A stretch of DNA of 62,900 nucleotides from CAYWJT01 sp964458655 (GCA_964458655.1 CAYWJT010000006.1:1-62900), one strand, 5' to 3'. Counted from the first letter of the stretch, positions 23,459 to 32,450 are shown. The notes: a model not told the origin generated them from the sequence alone. Numbers and translations: made by a program.

Positions 23459-25336
23459 TCACTTGAGCTTGAAATTGACCGTCACCGTAAATACCGCCGG
23501 CGCCGCCCTGCCGTCGACGATGAAAGGCGCATAAACCCACTGCTTGACCGCGTCAATGGCCGCCTGGTCGAGGAGCGGGACCGAGCGCAGGACGATGGCG
23601 TCCTCGACCGTGCCGTCGGCACGGGCACGGACCGCCAAGATGACCGTGCCCTCCACGCCGGCCAGCCGGGCCGTTTCAGGATAGACCGGCTCGACCTTCT
23701 TCAGCAGGTCCGGCGGCTTGAGTTCGCCCTGGACCCTGACGGCGCCCTGGTCCAGCTTCGCCAAGGCCTCGGCCGTCCCCCCGCCGCGGGGGATGAAATT
23801 GACCGTGACTGTCATGACCGCCTTGCGGGCCAGACCGTCCAGGATCAAGGGCTCGTAGAGCCACTGTTTCACGGCGGCGAGAGCCGCCTCGTTCAGGCCG
23901 GGGACCGGCCTCAGGACGAGCGCGTCCTCGACAGCGCCCTTCTCATCGACGCGGATCATGAGAATGACGACCCCGCCGCCGGACTGCCCGGGGGGATAGA
24001 CGGGCTCGACCTTCTTTATGAGCCGCGGCGGTTTTATCTTGCCCTCCACCCTGACAGCTCCCTTCTCGAATTCACGGAGCTCCTCCTGCGTCGGGGCCGC
24101 GGCAGGCGGCACGGACGGCCGGGCGGGAGCTGAAGGAATAGCGGCGGCAGTCGGCGCGGCGGAAAGCTGGGGCGTGACGACTCCGGCCGCCGGCGTGGCC
24201 GCGGTCGGCCTGACCACGACAGTCACGGCGGCGGGAACTTCCGGCCACCCCTCGGCTTTTCCCGCGACTCTGCCTTCAACCGCGCCCGCGACTTTTCCCT
24301 CCACGCCTCCGGAGACGCCGCCGACGACGCCTCCGACGACACCGCCTTCAACCCCCCCGACCCTTCCCTGCCTCTTTTCATCGAGCCTGAAGGCCACTGT
24401 GACAGTTGTCTTCATTCTCTGCGGTTTGCCGTCGATCACGACCGGTTCGTAGATCCACTGGCGGACGGCTTCGATAGCCGCCTGGTCCAGCAGCGGGACG
24501 CTTTTCAGGACCCGGACCGCGCTCACCTTGCCGTGCTCGTCGACCTCCGATTCCAGGATGACGGTGCCCTCCACCCCCGCGAGGCGGGCCGGCTCGGGAT
24601 AAACGGGGTCGATGCGCTTGATCGGACGGGGAGGCTGGGTCACCTCCAGCGCGCCGCCCGTCCCCAGCGTGCCTTGGGCGACGAGCCCGGCGATATCGGC
24701 CGGGCCGGCGGCCGCGGCCGGGGCCGGCCTCACGACTCTCAGGGCGATGAAGTAGGGCCGGCCCGCGCCGTCCTCGAAGCCGAAGACGGCCGCGTTCTTT
24801 TCCGGGAGGCTGAACTCGGTGTCGAGCAGGGAACTTCTGTCCCGGGCAGTCTCACCTGCCGCTGCCGCCGTGGCACCGCCCAAGGCGGCCGGCTGCTCGA
24901 TGACCTCGACCCGGAAGCGGCCAGGCTGCCTCTCCCGGCCGAACGAGAGGACCACGGCGTATTCCCGGCCGTCGATCCTGAAGCTATGGACGCCTTTCCC
25001 CGGCCGGCCTGTCCCTACGTCGAGAAGCGCCTCTGTGACGAGGCCGACGCTCTTGAGGTTGAATATCCTCTTGACCTGTTCGAACAGGGCCTGCTCTTCG
25101 CTGTTCTCGAAAGCCGAATAATGGACGTATCGGAGGTAGGAGGCCGTCACCGCCCTGGAAGCTGGAACGGTCCCTTCCCGCGCGCCCTCGAGCACGCGCA
25201 GCTTCATTACAAACGAGGCCGCCGGAGCTTTCTGGGTCTCGACGGCCTCTTCCGCGGCGCAGGGCCGGACGGCCGTCACTGCTTGAAGAAGCAGCCAGGC
25301 CGCTGCGGCCGCCCAAACGATATTACGTTTTTTCAT
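23459..25336 (-). CDS. Secreted protein with three TonB C-terminal-like domains
   Basis: 625 aa with signal peptide (residues 1-28). An N-terminal region of about 190 residues is unassigned. Three TonB_C-like repeats follow, beginning near VDPVYPEPARLAGVEGTV, VEPVYPPGQSGGGVVIL and VEPVYPETARLAGVEGTV, each with VP.L...A..AV.QW.Y.P. A GGVEGG/VVGG-type glycine-valine linker separates the first and second repeats. No transmembrane anchor besides the signal, so it is not a normal TonB. The start ATG at 25336 has GGAGG upstream. It is the third gene of an ECF sigma/anti-sigma operon, so its level probably follows that sigma factor. Confidence 0.8.
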   Translation of the reverse strand: MKKRNIVWAAAAAWLLLQAVTAVRPCAAEEAVETQKAPAASFVMKLRVLEGAREGTVPASRAVTASYLRYVHYSAFENSEEQALFEQVKRIFNLKSVGLVTEALLDVGTGRPGKGVHSFRIDGREYAVVLSFGRERQPGRFRVEVIEQPAALGGATAAAAGETARDRSSLLDTEFSLPEKNAAVFGFEDGAGRPYFIALRVVRPAPAAAAGPADIAGLVAQGTLGTGGALEVTQPPRPIKRIDPVYPEPARLAGVEGTVILESEVDEHGKVSAVRVLKSVPLLDQAAIEAVRQWIYEPVVIDGKPQRMKTTVTVAFRLDEKRQGRVGGVEGGVVGGVVGGVSGGVEGKVAGAVEGRVAGKAEGWPEVPAAVTVVVRPTAATPAAGVVTPQLSAAPTAAAIPSAPARPSVPPAAAPTQEELREFEKGAVRVEGKIKPPRLIKKVEPVYPPGQSGGGVVILMIRVDEKGAVEDALVLRPVPGLNEAALAAVKQWLYEPLILDGLARKAVMTVTVNFIPRGGGTAEALAKLDQGAVRVQGELKPPDLLKKVEPVYPETARLAGVEGTVILAVRARADGTVEDAIVLRSVPLLDQAAIDAVKQWVYAPFIVDGRAAPAVFTVTVNFKLK

Positions 25337-25349
25337 ATCAACCTCCATT

Positions 25350-25817
25350 TCAAGGGTTCTTTTCGGCCCAGACGAAGATGGTGTCGGACCCGCGCGGCTG
25401 GTAGATATAGGCCGTGGCGGGCGCGCCCCGCACCTTGACCCGGTCGATCTCGAAGCGCTCGGCCGGCGCGGTCGTTCCCGGCCCGGCCTGACGCCAAAGC
25501 CAGAGGCCGGCCGATATGATGACGACAGCGGCGGCGGCGGTCAGGGCCCAGGCGCGCAAGCCGGCCGGACGGGCCGCGGGCCGTGGGGCGGGTTGCGCGG
25601 CTCCTCCCGCGGCGCCGATCGCGGCCCCTATGATCCTCTCCCGCAGCGACTCGCTGAGTGCGGCCGCACCCTCCCCCGTCAGCAGACCACGGGCCTCATC
25701 TCTTCCGACGAGCCGCGCCCGGCAGGACGGGCACTTTTCGCAGTGGGCCGCGACAACGGCGTCCAGCAGGCCTCCGGGAAATCCGGACAGGAAATCAATA
25801 AGCAGGCACGATCTCAT
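25350..25817 (-). CDS. Anti-sigma factor with zinc-binding (ZAS-like) domain
   Basis: 155 aa. The N terminus has AHCEKCPSC, the H-x-CxxC pattern of zinc anti-sigma domains, then a linker, one TM segment (about residues 88-108, ALTAAAAVVIISAGLWLW) and a short periplasmic tail. It would hold the ECF sigma factor at the membrane. It overlaps the sigma gene by 23 bases and is followed after 13 bases by the triple TonB_C protein. The sensed signal is unknown. Confidence 0.8.
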   Translation of the reverse strand: MRSCLLIDFLSGFPGGLLDAVVAAHCEKCPSCRARLVGRDEARGLLTGEGAAALSESLRERIIGAAIGAAGGAAQPAPRPAARPAGLRAWALTAAAAVVIISAGLWLWRQAGPGTTAPAERFEIDRVKVRGAPATAYIYQPRGSDTIFVWAEKNP

Positions 25818-26340
25818 GGTCTTTCTCCAGCAGACGCTTGACCTTTTTCCTGGCCCGGAAGAGATGGACGCGGACCGTGGCGGGCGAGCAGCCGATCGCG
25901 GCCGCGATCTCCTCCGGCTTCATTTCCTCGACCGCCCAGAGCTCGAGCACGGCCCGCTCCCTCGGAGACAGGCCCTCGAGGAGCCGGGACGGCAGGACGC
26001 TCGAGGCCTCGCCTCGGCCTGATCCGGCGGGGGCGGGCGGGTCCTGGCTCAGCGTCCCCCCGACGAACGCCAGCCGCCTTCTTTTCTTGCGGGCCAGGTC
26101 CAGGGACTTGCGGCAGGCGACCGTGACCAGCCAGGCCCGGAAATCGCGCGAGCCGTCGTATCTGCCCAGGTTGTGGAAGACCTTGAGGAAGGTTTCCTGA
26201 CAGGCGTCCTCGGCGTCCTGCCTGTCCCCGAGGATGTTGAGGGCCACGCTCATCACCAGGCCTCCGTAGAGCTCCACCAACCGGCGGAAACTCGCGGGCG
26301 CTCCCGCGAGACAGCCCTGGATCAATTCTTGTTCGTCCAT
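25795..26340 (-). CDS. ECF-type RNA polymerase sigma factor
   Basis: 181 aa. Region 2 (residues about 15-85: LVELYGGLVMSVALNILGDRQDAEDACQETFLKVF) and region 4 (about 125-175: LSPRERAVLELWAVEEMKPEEIAAAIGCSPATVRVHLFRARKKVK) are complete. The ATG at 26340 is used because the domain begins directly after; the frame is open further upstream but unlike protein. The ribosome-binding site is weak. It forms an operon with its anti-sigma factor and the triple TonB_C protein, and the TPR gene lies just upstream on the same strand. Confidence 0.9.
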   Translation of the reverse strand: MDEQELIQGCLAGAPASFRRLVELYGGLVMSVALNILGDRQDAEDACQETFLKVFHNLGRYDGSRDFRAWLVTVACRKSLDLARKKRRRLAFVGGTLSQDPPAPAGSGRGEASSVLPSRLLEGLSPRERAVLELWAVEEMKPEEIAAAIGCSPATVRVHLFRARKKVKRLLEKDHEIVPAY

Positions 26341-26413
26341 CGAGAGCTTCGTCCGCGCTCCGTAGGGAATACGCTCCGCCGGGAAAGGATGTTTAGGCCG
26401 GGACGGAGCCGGC

Positions 26414-28123
26414 TCATTTCTTTTCCAAGGACCGGAGCAGCTCGGCGGCCTTGTCCTTGAGGGCGGGATGGGCGGCGGCCTTCTCGGCCAGGGCGAGGGC
26501 CTTCTGGCCGCGCTCGCCGTGGTTGACGAGCATGGCGGCGGCGTCGTAATGGGCGGTGGCGGCGCTGAGCCGGGCTTTCTCGAGCTGGGCTTCTTTGCGC
26601 CGCGCCAGCGCTTCCTTGCGGCCGGGCTCGAGCGGCGACCCGCTGATCTCGGCCAGCTTCGCTTCCAGCGCCGCGGCCGTCCGGTTGAATATGTCTCCGG
26701 CCCGCTCATAGAACCCGGCGGCTTCGGCGAAACGGCCCTGCCTGGCCCGGATGTTCCCGAGGCCGAAGAGCGCGGTGGGGTTGGCCGGGTTGTGAACGAG
26801 CGACTCGTTGAAATCCCGGTCGGCCTTCCCGTCGTCTCCCGCTTCGTAGGCCAGCCTTCCGGAAAGCGAAAAGACCTCCGAGTCGGTGGGCAAGCGCTTC
26901 TTGGCTTCCTCGATGTTGCGGACGGCCTCCTCGTTCTCGCCGAGCTCGTGCAGGTTCCAGGCGGTCCAGTAATGGCTCTCGCCGATGAGCCAGTAGCCGA
27001 GCTCCATTATCCTCTCGAGCGGGGCGAGCGCTTCCCGGTGGCGGCCGAGATAGCCCAGGCTGACGGCCTTGCCGAGGAGGGCGTCGCGGTAGTCGGGCTC
27101 GACTTCCAGGGCGCGGTCGTAGAAGGCCACGCTCTTCTCGAACTCCTCGGTGGCGAAATAGATGCCGCCCAGAAGGAGCGGGACCTGGGGCGAGTCGGGA
27201 AGGACGGTCAGGGCCTCGAGGAAGTGGCCCTCGGCCTCGAGCAGAGCTCCGCGGGCCAGGGCGGCCTCGCCCAGGAAATAGCGGACCTCGACGAGGTGCG
27301 GGTGGCGGGCCAGGAGCGCCTTGAACCCCTGCTCGTCTCCGGAACAGACGGCCGCCTGGTATTGTATGAGGAGCGAGTCGGGATAGAGGGCCTGTAGGTC
27401 CTGCGGGGCGGCCTGGCCCTTGAAATGGCAGTGCCTGGCGAGGACGACCAGGGCGGCGAAGGCCTGGCGTGGAGCCCGGCCGCTGAGCTCCTCCAGGGCC
27501 GCCGTGAGCTTCTTGGCGAGCTCGAAGTCCCAGAACCTGGTCTCGATGTCCTGGATGACGCCCTTGGTCCTGGGCGGTATGGAAGCGACGGCCAGATAGT
27601 AGGACTCCAGGCCGGCCAACGACGGATTCTCGTCGAGCAGGGCCCGGGCCCGGTCGATAGAGCCGGCGCCTCGAAGGCCGAGCGACTTCTCACGCAAAGC
27701 CAGGAGCAGGCAGGCCTCGAGGTAGCGGCCGGCTACGCGCGGCCGCAGGCTCTTTTTCGCGTAGAGACGGCCGTAAAGCTCGACGGCCTTCTTGAACCCC
27801 GGGTAGCTGCCGCGGGCGACTTCGGACTCGGCTTGGGCGGCCAGGATGTCGTCCTCGGCGAGGCGGGCCTCGACGACGCGGCCGGACCGGGCGGCGCAGG
27901 AAGCGAGGGTCAGGAGCGCGGCCGCGGCGAATGCGAGCGCCGGCAAAGCGGCGAGACAAACGCGCAAGGCCGCCCGACGACGCTCTGAACGGCTGGCGTC
28001 GCAGGCCCTTGCTTTGGGGCCGGCGTCGACCCCGTGGTCCCGCGTGGAGGCAGCTTCTCCCGCTCCCGCGGCCCGCGCGCCGCGGCCTTGGGGAGCCGGA
28101 AGCAAGCGCCACGCCCTGGCCAT
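26414..28123 (-). CDS. TPR-repeat lipoprotein-like protein
   Basis: About 569 aa if started at ATG 28123. A lipobox-like LASC follows a hydrophobic stretch (ALPALAFAAAALLTLASC) near residue 76, which is too far from that start for a normal signal peptide. A TTG at 27967 would give a proper lipoprotein signal. The rest is helical with at least six tetratricopeptide repeats (FLEALTVLPDSPQVPLLLGGIYFATEEFEKSVAFYDRALEVEPDYRDAL and others). TPR proteins hold other proteins together; the partner is unknown. The stop is 73 bp upstream of the ECF sigma start, so it may feed the same operon. The start is uncertain. Confidence 0.75.
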   Translation of the reverse strand: MARAWRLLPAPQGRGARAAGAGEAASTRDHGVDAGPKARACDASRSERRRAALRVCLAALPALAFAAAALLTLASCAARSGRVVEARLAEDDILAAQAESEVARGSYPGFKKAVELYGRLYAKKSLRPRVAGRYLEACLLLALREKSLGLRGAGSIDRARALLDENPSLAGLESYYLAVASIPPRTKGVIQDIETRFWDFELAKKLTAALEELSGRAPRQAFAALVVLARHCHFKGQAAPQDLQALYPDSLLIQYQAAVCSGDEQGFKALLARHPHLVEVRYFLGEAALARGALLEAEGHFLEALTVLPDSPQVPLLLGGIYFATEEFEKSVAFYDRALEVEPDYRDALLGKAVSLGYLGRHREALAPLERIMELGYWLIGESHYWTAWNLHELGENEEAVRNIEEAKKRLPTDSEVFSLSGRLAYEAGDDGKADRDFNESLVHNPANPTALFGLGNIRARQGRFAEAAGFYERAGDIFNRTAAALEAKLAEISGSPLEPGRKEALARRKEAQLEKARLSAATAHYDAAAMLVNHGERGQKALALAEKAAAHPALKDKAAELLRSLEKK

Positions 28124-28130
28124 GACAACA

Positions 28131-28159
28131 CTAATATAGGCCAACTCGAGCCGAATCAA
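28131..28159 (-). promoter_or_regulatory. Sigma-70 promoter of the TPR gene
   Basis: On the minus strand TTGATT (28159-28154), 17 bp, TATTAG (28136-28131). Expected start of transcription is close to the ATG at 28123, so that ATG would be leaderless, or the real start is further down. Confidence 0.5.
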
Positions 28160-28526
28160 AAGCCCGCGGCGCTCGGCGGTTCACAAAATACAATGCGCGA
28201 ACCGCTTTACGGACGCGCGGATCGTTGCTTTTTGGGAATTTTCCGTGACCGGGCGCCGGCCCAAGAAGCAAGAGCGCTGGCTGGCGAGGCGCCAAGGTTT
28301 CAAGGAAAAGGAAGCGGGGCTAAGGAGGATCCCTCTCCAGCCAGCAAGTCCATTATAGATATCAATTCAAGCTCAAGTCAATAAAAAGGTTTCAGGGCCG
28401 CCCGGGGCTTTCTTTCAGGGAGTCAGGCGGCGCCAGTCACGCCGGCAGCGCCCGGCGCCGTCCCTGCGGGGCCGCGGGCTCGAAGCGCCGGAGACCCGGC
28501 AAGACTGGAAAAAATCGCCCCTCGGC

Positions 28527-28555
28527 TTGACAAACTGGCTGTTCGTTCCTATCAT
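28527..28555 (+). promoter_or_regulatory. Sigma-70 promoter of msrBA
   Basis: TTGACA at 28527-28532, 17 bp, TATCAT at 28550-28555. About 38 bp before the ATG at 28594. One of the best consensus matches in the window. Confidence 0.75.
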
Positions 28556-28593
28556 ATATATAGGAATTGTAGGGAATCACCAGGGAGAAAGCC

Positions 28594-29625
28594 ATGAGAG
28601 CCTCGAAATACATCGCGTTGGCGGCCGCCGTGCTCATCAGCGCCGCGGCCTGGAAGGGCGTCAACGCCCTGGCCGGGACGTCGGCGCGGCTTTTGAAACT
28701 TGTTCCCTCGGAAGGACAGACCATGAAACGAAAAGTGAACAAAAGCGACAAAGAGTGGCGCGAACTGCTTTCGCCGCAGCAGTACCACGTGCTCAGGGAA
28801 CGCGGCACGGAAACGGCCTTCACCGGCCGTTACAACGATTTCTGGGAGGAGGGTGTTTACGTCTGCGCCGCCTGCGGCACGCCGCTGTTCTCCTCCAAGG
28901 CGAAATACGACCACGGGACCGGCTGGCCGAGCTTTTCCGAGGCCCTGGAAAAGGGCAACGTGGTCTTGAAAAAAGACAACCGCTACTTCCAGGAACGGGT
29001 CGAGGTGACCTGCGCCGTCTGCGGCTCCCATCTCGGCCACGTCTTCGACGACGGGCCCCCTCCGACAGGCATCCACTACTGCATCAATTCCGTCGCCATG
29101 AACTTCGTCCCGGCCGCTAAACAGGCCGCCAAGTCGGCGACGGAAAGCGCGGAGGCCGGGCCGGCGCTGGCCACTTTCGCCGCCGGCTGTTTCTGGGGCG
29201 TCGAACACAAGTTCTCAGAGATCCCCGGGGTCGTCTCCACGGCAGTCGGCTACACCGGCGGCAAGACACCCAACCCGACTTACGAACAGGTCTGCAGCGA
29301 CAGGACCGGGCACGCCGAAGCGGTCCAGGTCGGTTTCGACCCGGCGGTGGTCTCCTACGAAGAGTTGGTGCGCCGCTTTTTCGCCATGCACGACCCGACC
29401 CAGGTCAACCGCCAGGGACCGGACCGCGGCAGCCAGTACCGCTCGGCCATCTTCTATCACGGCCCGGAGCAGCATGAGACGGCCCGCCGGGTGATGGAAG
29501 AGCTCAAGGCCTCCGGCAAATATAAGAAGCCCATCGCCACCGAGCTTGTCCCGGCCGGCGAATTCTACAGGGCCGAGGAATACCACCAGAAATATTACGA
29601 GAAGCACGGCCTGGTGTGCTATTAA
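28594..29625 (+). CDS. msrBA: Bifunctional peptide methionine sulfoxide reductase MsrB-MsrA
   Basis: 343 aa, exported or membrane-anchored (hydrophobic residues 7-26). The MsrB domain (about 50-175) has the zinc cysteines CAACG and CAVCG and the catalytic HYCINS. The MsrA domain (about 190-340) has the catalytic GCFWG near residue 197 and YTGGKTPNPTYEQVCS. Together they reduce both epimers of methionine sulfoxide in damaged envelope proteins. The order B-A is found in several lineages. ATG with GGGAGAAAG upstream and a strong promoter. Confidence 0.9.
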   Translation: MRASKYIALAAAVLISAAAWKGVNALAGTSARLLKLVPSEGQTMKRKVNKSDKEWRELLSPQQYHVLRERGTETAFTGRYNDFWEEGVYVCAACGTPLFSSKAKYDHGTGWPSFSEALEKGNVVLKKDNRYFQERVEVTCAVCGSHLGHVFDDGPPPTGIHYCINSVAMNFVPAAKQAAKSATESAEAGPALATFAAGCFWGVEHKFSEIPGVVSTAVGYTGGKTPNPTYEQVCSDRTGHAEAVQVGFDPAVVSYEELVRRFFAMHDPTQVNRQGPDRGSQYRSAIFYHGPEQHETARRVMEELKASGKYKKPIATELVPAGEFYRAEEYHQKYYEKHGLVCY

Positions 29626-29678
29626 GCCGGCCGAGCCTTTCGGGGGATTGACGGCTGAAAGCCGCTTTGGGGAAAAAT

Positions 29679-29693
29679 TGGCACGAAAATTGT
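29679..29693 (+). promoter_or_regulatory. Candidate sigma-54 promoter upstream of rpoD
   Basis: TGGCAC-N5-TTGT, matching the -24/-12 consensus TGGCAC-N5-TTGC except the last base. It lies about 290 bp before rpoD. The only other such site, at 45699, is a full match. Confidence 0.35.
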
Positions 29694-29779
29694 ATCCCAT
29701 TAGGTCAAGGCAAAGATCCCGGAGAGAAGGCCGGGAGCGGGAAATAGGTTTAAAATGAAAGGCTTTGAGCATAAAAAGC

Positions 29780-29808
29780 TTGACAGGACAGGCGAAAAAG
29801 GGTATAAG
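29780..29808 (+). promoter_or_regulatory. Sigma-70 promoter of rpoD
   Basis: TTGACA at 29780-29785, 17 bp, TATAAG at 29803-29808. It gives a leader of about 165 bases before the rpoD ATG. Confidence 0.65.
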
Positions 29809-29981
29809 CCCCCCTTTAGCGCGGTCAGGCCCGTCCTCTCAGGAGTGCAACTTTCCAGCCCTCGTGGCCGTTATGCTTATGGTCTAAGAAGAGCGGGAAC
29901 GGTAAGAAAATTTACATCGGCGCATAAATTAATTTACTGAATCTATCAACCCTATAAGAAAACTAGGCAACGGAGCATAAA

Positions 29982-31421
29982 ATGTCCAAGCGACTGAAAT
30001 ACGAAGACGAAGAGCTGCTGAGGCTGCTGCCGGCGACGTCCGAGGAGCGCCTCTTCGAAGAAGAGGAATTCGCTTCTTTCGACACGCCGCTTGAGCCCGG
30101 GCTGCCGGCCGCCGGGCCGGGCAAGGCCGTCTCCCAGGGTTCGCCCCGGCTTCACTCGCCCGAGGACATGGAGCAGCCGACCGACCTGGTCAAGATCTAC
30201 CTCAAGGAAATGGGCAGTTACCTGCTGCTCTCGCGCGACCAGGAGATAAACCTGGCCCAGCGGATGGAGCGCGGTGAAAAGCTCGTCCTCAAGGCGCTGT
30301 CGCGCACGCCTCTCATGCTGGAAGAGATATACGGTATCGAGAGCGCGCTCAAGGCCGGCATCGAGAACCTGCCCCGCCTGTTCAACGTCACCGAAGAGGA
30401 GATGTTCGACGGACAGGCCGAGAAGAAGCTGGCCGCCGCCCTGGGGACCATCGCCTCGATCAAGATAACGGCCGCCCGGCTGGAAAAGCTCAAACCGACC
30501 GCGCGCAACCGCTTCAAACGGGCCCGCCTGGTCCTGCGCATCCTGCAGCTCTCGAGAGAGCTCGACCTCAGGCCGGAGCAGAGGGACGCGATGATCCGTT
30601 CGGTCCGCAAGAGACTCAAGGAGCAGAGCGTGAAAGGACCGGCCGTCGCCCGGAAAGAGGTCAGGGCCATACTTCAGGCCGTCGACAGGGGCTACCGCAC
30701 CCGGGAAAAAGCCAAGGACGACCTGGTCTCGGCCAACCTCAGGCTGGTTGTGTCCATCGCCAAGAAATACCAAGGCCGCGGGCTGCAGCTGCTGGACCTC
30801 ATCCAGGAAGGCAACATCGGCCTGATGCGGGCCGCCGAGAAGTTCGACTACCGGCGCGGCCACAAGTTCTCGACCTACGCCACCTGGTGGATCCGCCAGT
30901 CCATCACCAGGGCCATAGCCGACCAGGGCCGGACCATCCGCATCCCGGTCCACCTGACCGAGACCATCCACCGCATGAAAAAACTCATGCAGGACACGGT
31001 CCAGAAGACCGGCAAGGCCGCGACGCCCGAGGAGCTGGCGGAAAAGATGAAACTGCCGGTCAACAAGGTCATGGAGATGCTCTTCAGCTCCCAGGACCCG
31101 GTTTCGGTCGAGACGCCGATCGGCGAGAACGGCGAGGGCTCGCTCGGCGACCTGCTCGAGGATAAGTCCTTCCCTTCCCCTCCCGACACGGTCATCCACA
31201 TCAACCTCAGGGAGCAGATCGAAGCCGCGCTCAGGACTTTGCCGGAGCGCGAGACGCTGGTGCTGCGCATGAGGTACGGGCTGGGCGACGGACGGGAGTA
31301 CACCCTGGAAGAGGTCGGCCAGTATTTCAACCTGACCCGCGAGCGCATCCGCCAGATCGAGCTCAAGGCCCTGAAAGCGCTTCAAGCCTCCGGGCCCGGC
31401 CAGAAGCTCAAATCCTTCTGA
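29982..31421 (+). CDS. rpoD: Primary RNA polymerase sigma factor (sigma-70/RpoD family)
   Basis: 479 aa. Region 1.2 (DLVKIYLKEMGSYLLLS near residue 68), a short non-conserved region, region 2 (DDLVSANLRLVVSIAKKYQGRG...GHKFSTYATWWIRQSITRAIAD near 245-315), region 3 and region 4 with the -35-recognition helix (YTLEEVGQYFNLTRERIRQIELKALKAL). Region 1.1 is short or absent. GGAG lies six bases before the ATG. It is the likely housekeeping sigma factor and would read the TTGACn-17-TATnAT promoters of this window. Whether the genome has a second sigma-70 paralogue cannot be seen. Confidence 0.9.
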   Translation: MSKRLKYEDEELLRLLPATSEERLFEEEEFASFDTPLEPGLPAAGPGKAVSQGSPRLHSPEDMEQPTDLVKIYLKEMGSYLLLSRDQEINLAQRMERGEKLVLKALSRTPLMLEEIYGIESALKAGIENLPRLFNVTEEEMFDGQAEKKLAAALGTIASIKITAARLEKLKPTARNRFKRARLVLRILQLSRELDLRPEQRDAMIRSVRKRLKEQSVKGPAVARKEVRAILQAVDRGYRTREKAKDDLVSANLRLVVSIAKKYQGRGLQLLDLIQEGNIGLMRAAEKFDYRRGHKFSTYATWWIRQSITRAIADQGRTIRIPVHLTETIHRMKKLMQDTVQKTGKAATPEELAEKMKLPVNKVMEMLFSSQDPVSVETPIGENGEGSLGDLLEDKSFPSPPDTVIHINLREQIEAALRTLPERETLVLRMRYGLGDGREYTLEEVGQYFNLTRERIRQIELKALKALQASGPGQKLKSF

Positions 31422-31517
31422 ACAAGACCTCCGGAACGCGACCGGAACGCGGCGTTCCTGTCCCTGTGAGCGCTTGAAGAGGTTCTTTTCGCCCGCGCCG
31501 GCCGGGCGGTCCAAGTC

Positions 31518-32450
31518 TCATTTCGCCGGCTTCGGCCGCGACCTCAAATAAGCCAGCGCCTGCAGGGCGGCGACGCAGCCCTCGCCCGCGGCGGCCACGA
31601 CTTGCAGCCCGCCGCAGGTGACGTCTCCGGCGGCGAAAACGCCCGGGATGTTGGTCCTCTGGAAGCGGTCGACGGCGACGCACTGCCTGTGGTCGAGCTC
31701 GATCCCGGCCTTGCTGAACAGCAGGCCGGTCGCCATCTCCCGGAACACGAACACGGCCGCGGCCTTGACCTCTTCCACCTTTCCCGCGCTTTCCAGCAGG
31801 ACCTTCTCGACCCGGCGCTGGCCTACGATCTCCCTGACCCGGCCCTCGGCGACGACTTCGACGCCGGCGGCCTTCAACCCGTCCAGGGTGCTTTCATCAA
31901 GGGCGGCTTTCCTGTCCGGGACCCAGACCGGCCGGCAGCCCATCTGGGCCAGCAGGCGGATCTCCTCCAGGGCTTCCCCCGCGCCGCCGACCGCGATGAC
32001 CGTCTGGCCGCGGAAAAGCGGCCCGTCGCAGGTGGCGCAGTAGCTCACGCCCTGGCCGACGAGCCTTTCCTCTCCCGGGATGAGGCGCTCCCTGGGCAGG
32101 GGCTTCCCGGTGGCCAGGATGACCGCCCCGGCCTCGATGAGCATGTCCTTGGTCGTCACGTATTTGGGGTCCAGGTCCAGGCCGAAGGCCAGGGCATCCT
32201 CGGCGATGATCTCGGCCCCGAACATGAGCGCGTGCCGCCGGAACTTCTCCAGCAGCTCGCGGCTCTCGATGGCGGGGAAGCCGGGGTAGTTCTCGATGGT
32301 GTAGGAAATGCCCAGCCTGGAAGCCGCCCGGCCTTCCAGTATGACCGTCTTCACGCCCGAACGCCCGCCGTAGAGCCCGGCCGTCAGGCCGGCCGGCCCC
32401 GCGCCGACTATGAGAATGTCCGTCTTCAGGTTCTTGATGTTCACAGCCAT
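31518..32450 (-). CDS. Thioredoxin-reductase-like FAD/NAD(P)-dependent oxidoreductase
   Basis: 310 aa, usual length for the low-molecular-weight thioredoxin reductase family. FAD motif GAGPAG near residue 17, redox-active CATC near residue 136, second nucleotide site GGAGEA (usual GGGxSA altered) and GVFAAGDVT at the C-terminal FAD site. It passes electrons from NAD(P)H to thioredoxin or a similar protein. I start at the ATG at 32450, which follows AAAGGTGGGG; a GTG three codons earlier is possible. Convergent with rpoD. Confidence 0.85.
   Translation of the reverse strand: MAVNIKNLKTDILIVGAGPAGLTAGLYGGRSGVKTVILEGRAASRLGISYTIENYPGFPAIESRELLEKFRRHALMFGAEIIAEDALAFGLDLDPKYVTTKDMLIEAGAVILATGKPLPRERLIPGEERLVGQGVSYCATCDGPLFRGQTVIAVGGAGEALEEIRLLAQMGCRPVWVPDRKAALDESTLDGLKAAGVEVVAEGRVREIVGQRRVEKVLLESAGKVEEVKAAAVFVFREMATGLLFSKAGIELDHRQCVAVDRFQRTNIPGVFAAGDVTCGGLQVVAAAGEGCVAALQALAYLRSRPKPAK

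Larger units (their letters stand above)
28124..28593. other. Divergent intergenic region, about 470 bp
   Basis: It holds the TPR promoter at the left and the msrBA promoter at the right (28527-28555). Between them lie an A/T-rich stretch (about 28350-28390) and short GC-rich dyads such as GCGCTGGCTGGCGAGGCGCC. No gene or clear RNA element was seen. Confidence 0.5.
29626..29981. other. Promoter region of rpoD, about 355 bp
   Basis: A/T-richer than the surroundings. It holds a sigma-54-like site (29679-29693), a strong sigma-70 promoter (29780-29808) and a 5' UTR of about 170 bases. A 61-codon open frame (29755-29940) spans the sigma-70 promoter and is not considered a gene. Confidence 0.6.

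Noticed and set aside
24255..24370. Tandem DNA repeat in the triple TonB_C gene
   Set aside because: It is a coding low-complexity linker (repeats of GGV/GGVEG) rather than a DNA element.
29755..29940. 61-codon open frame before rpoD
   Set aside because: It spans the strong sigma-70 promoter of rpoD, has no recognisable domain and a weak ribosome-binding site.
31435..31460. Terminator after rpoD (GGAACGC-G-GCGTTCC)
   Set aside because: The loop is too short and no T-run follows. It may be chance in GC-rich DNA.
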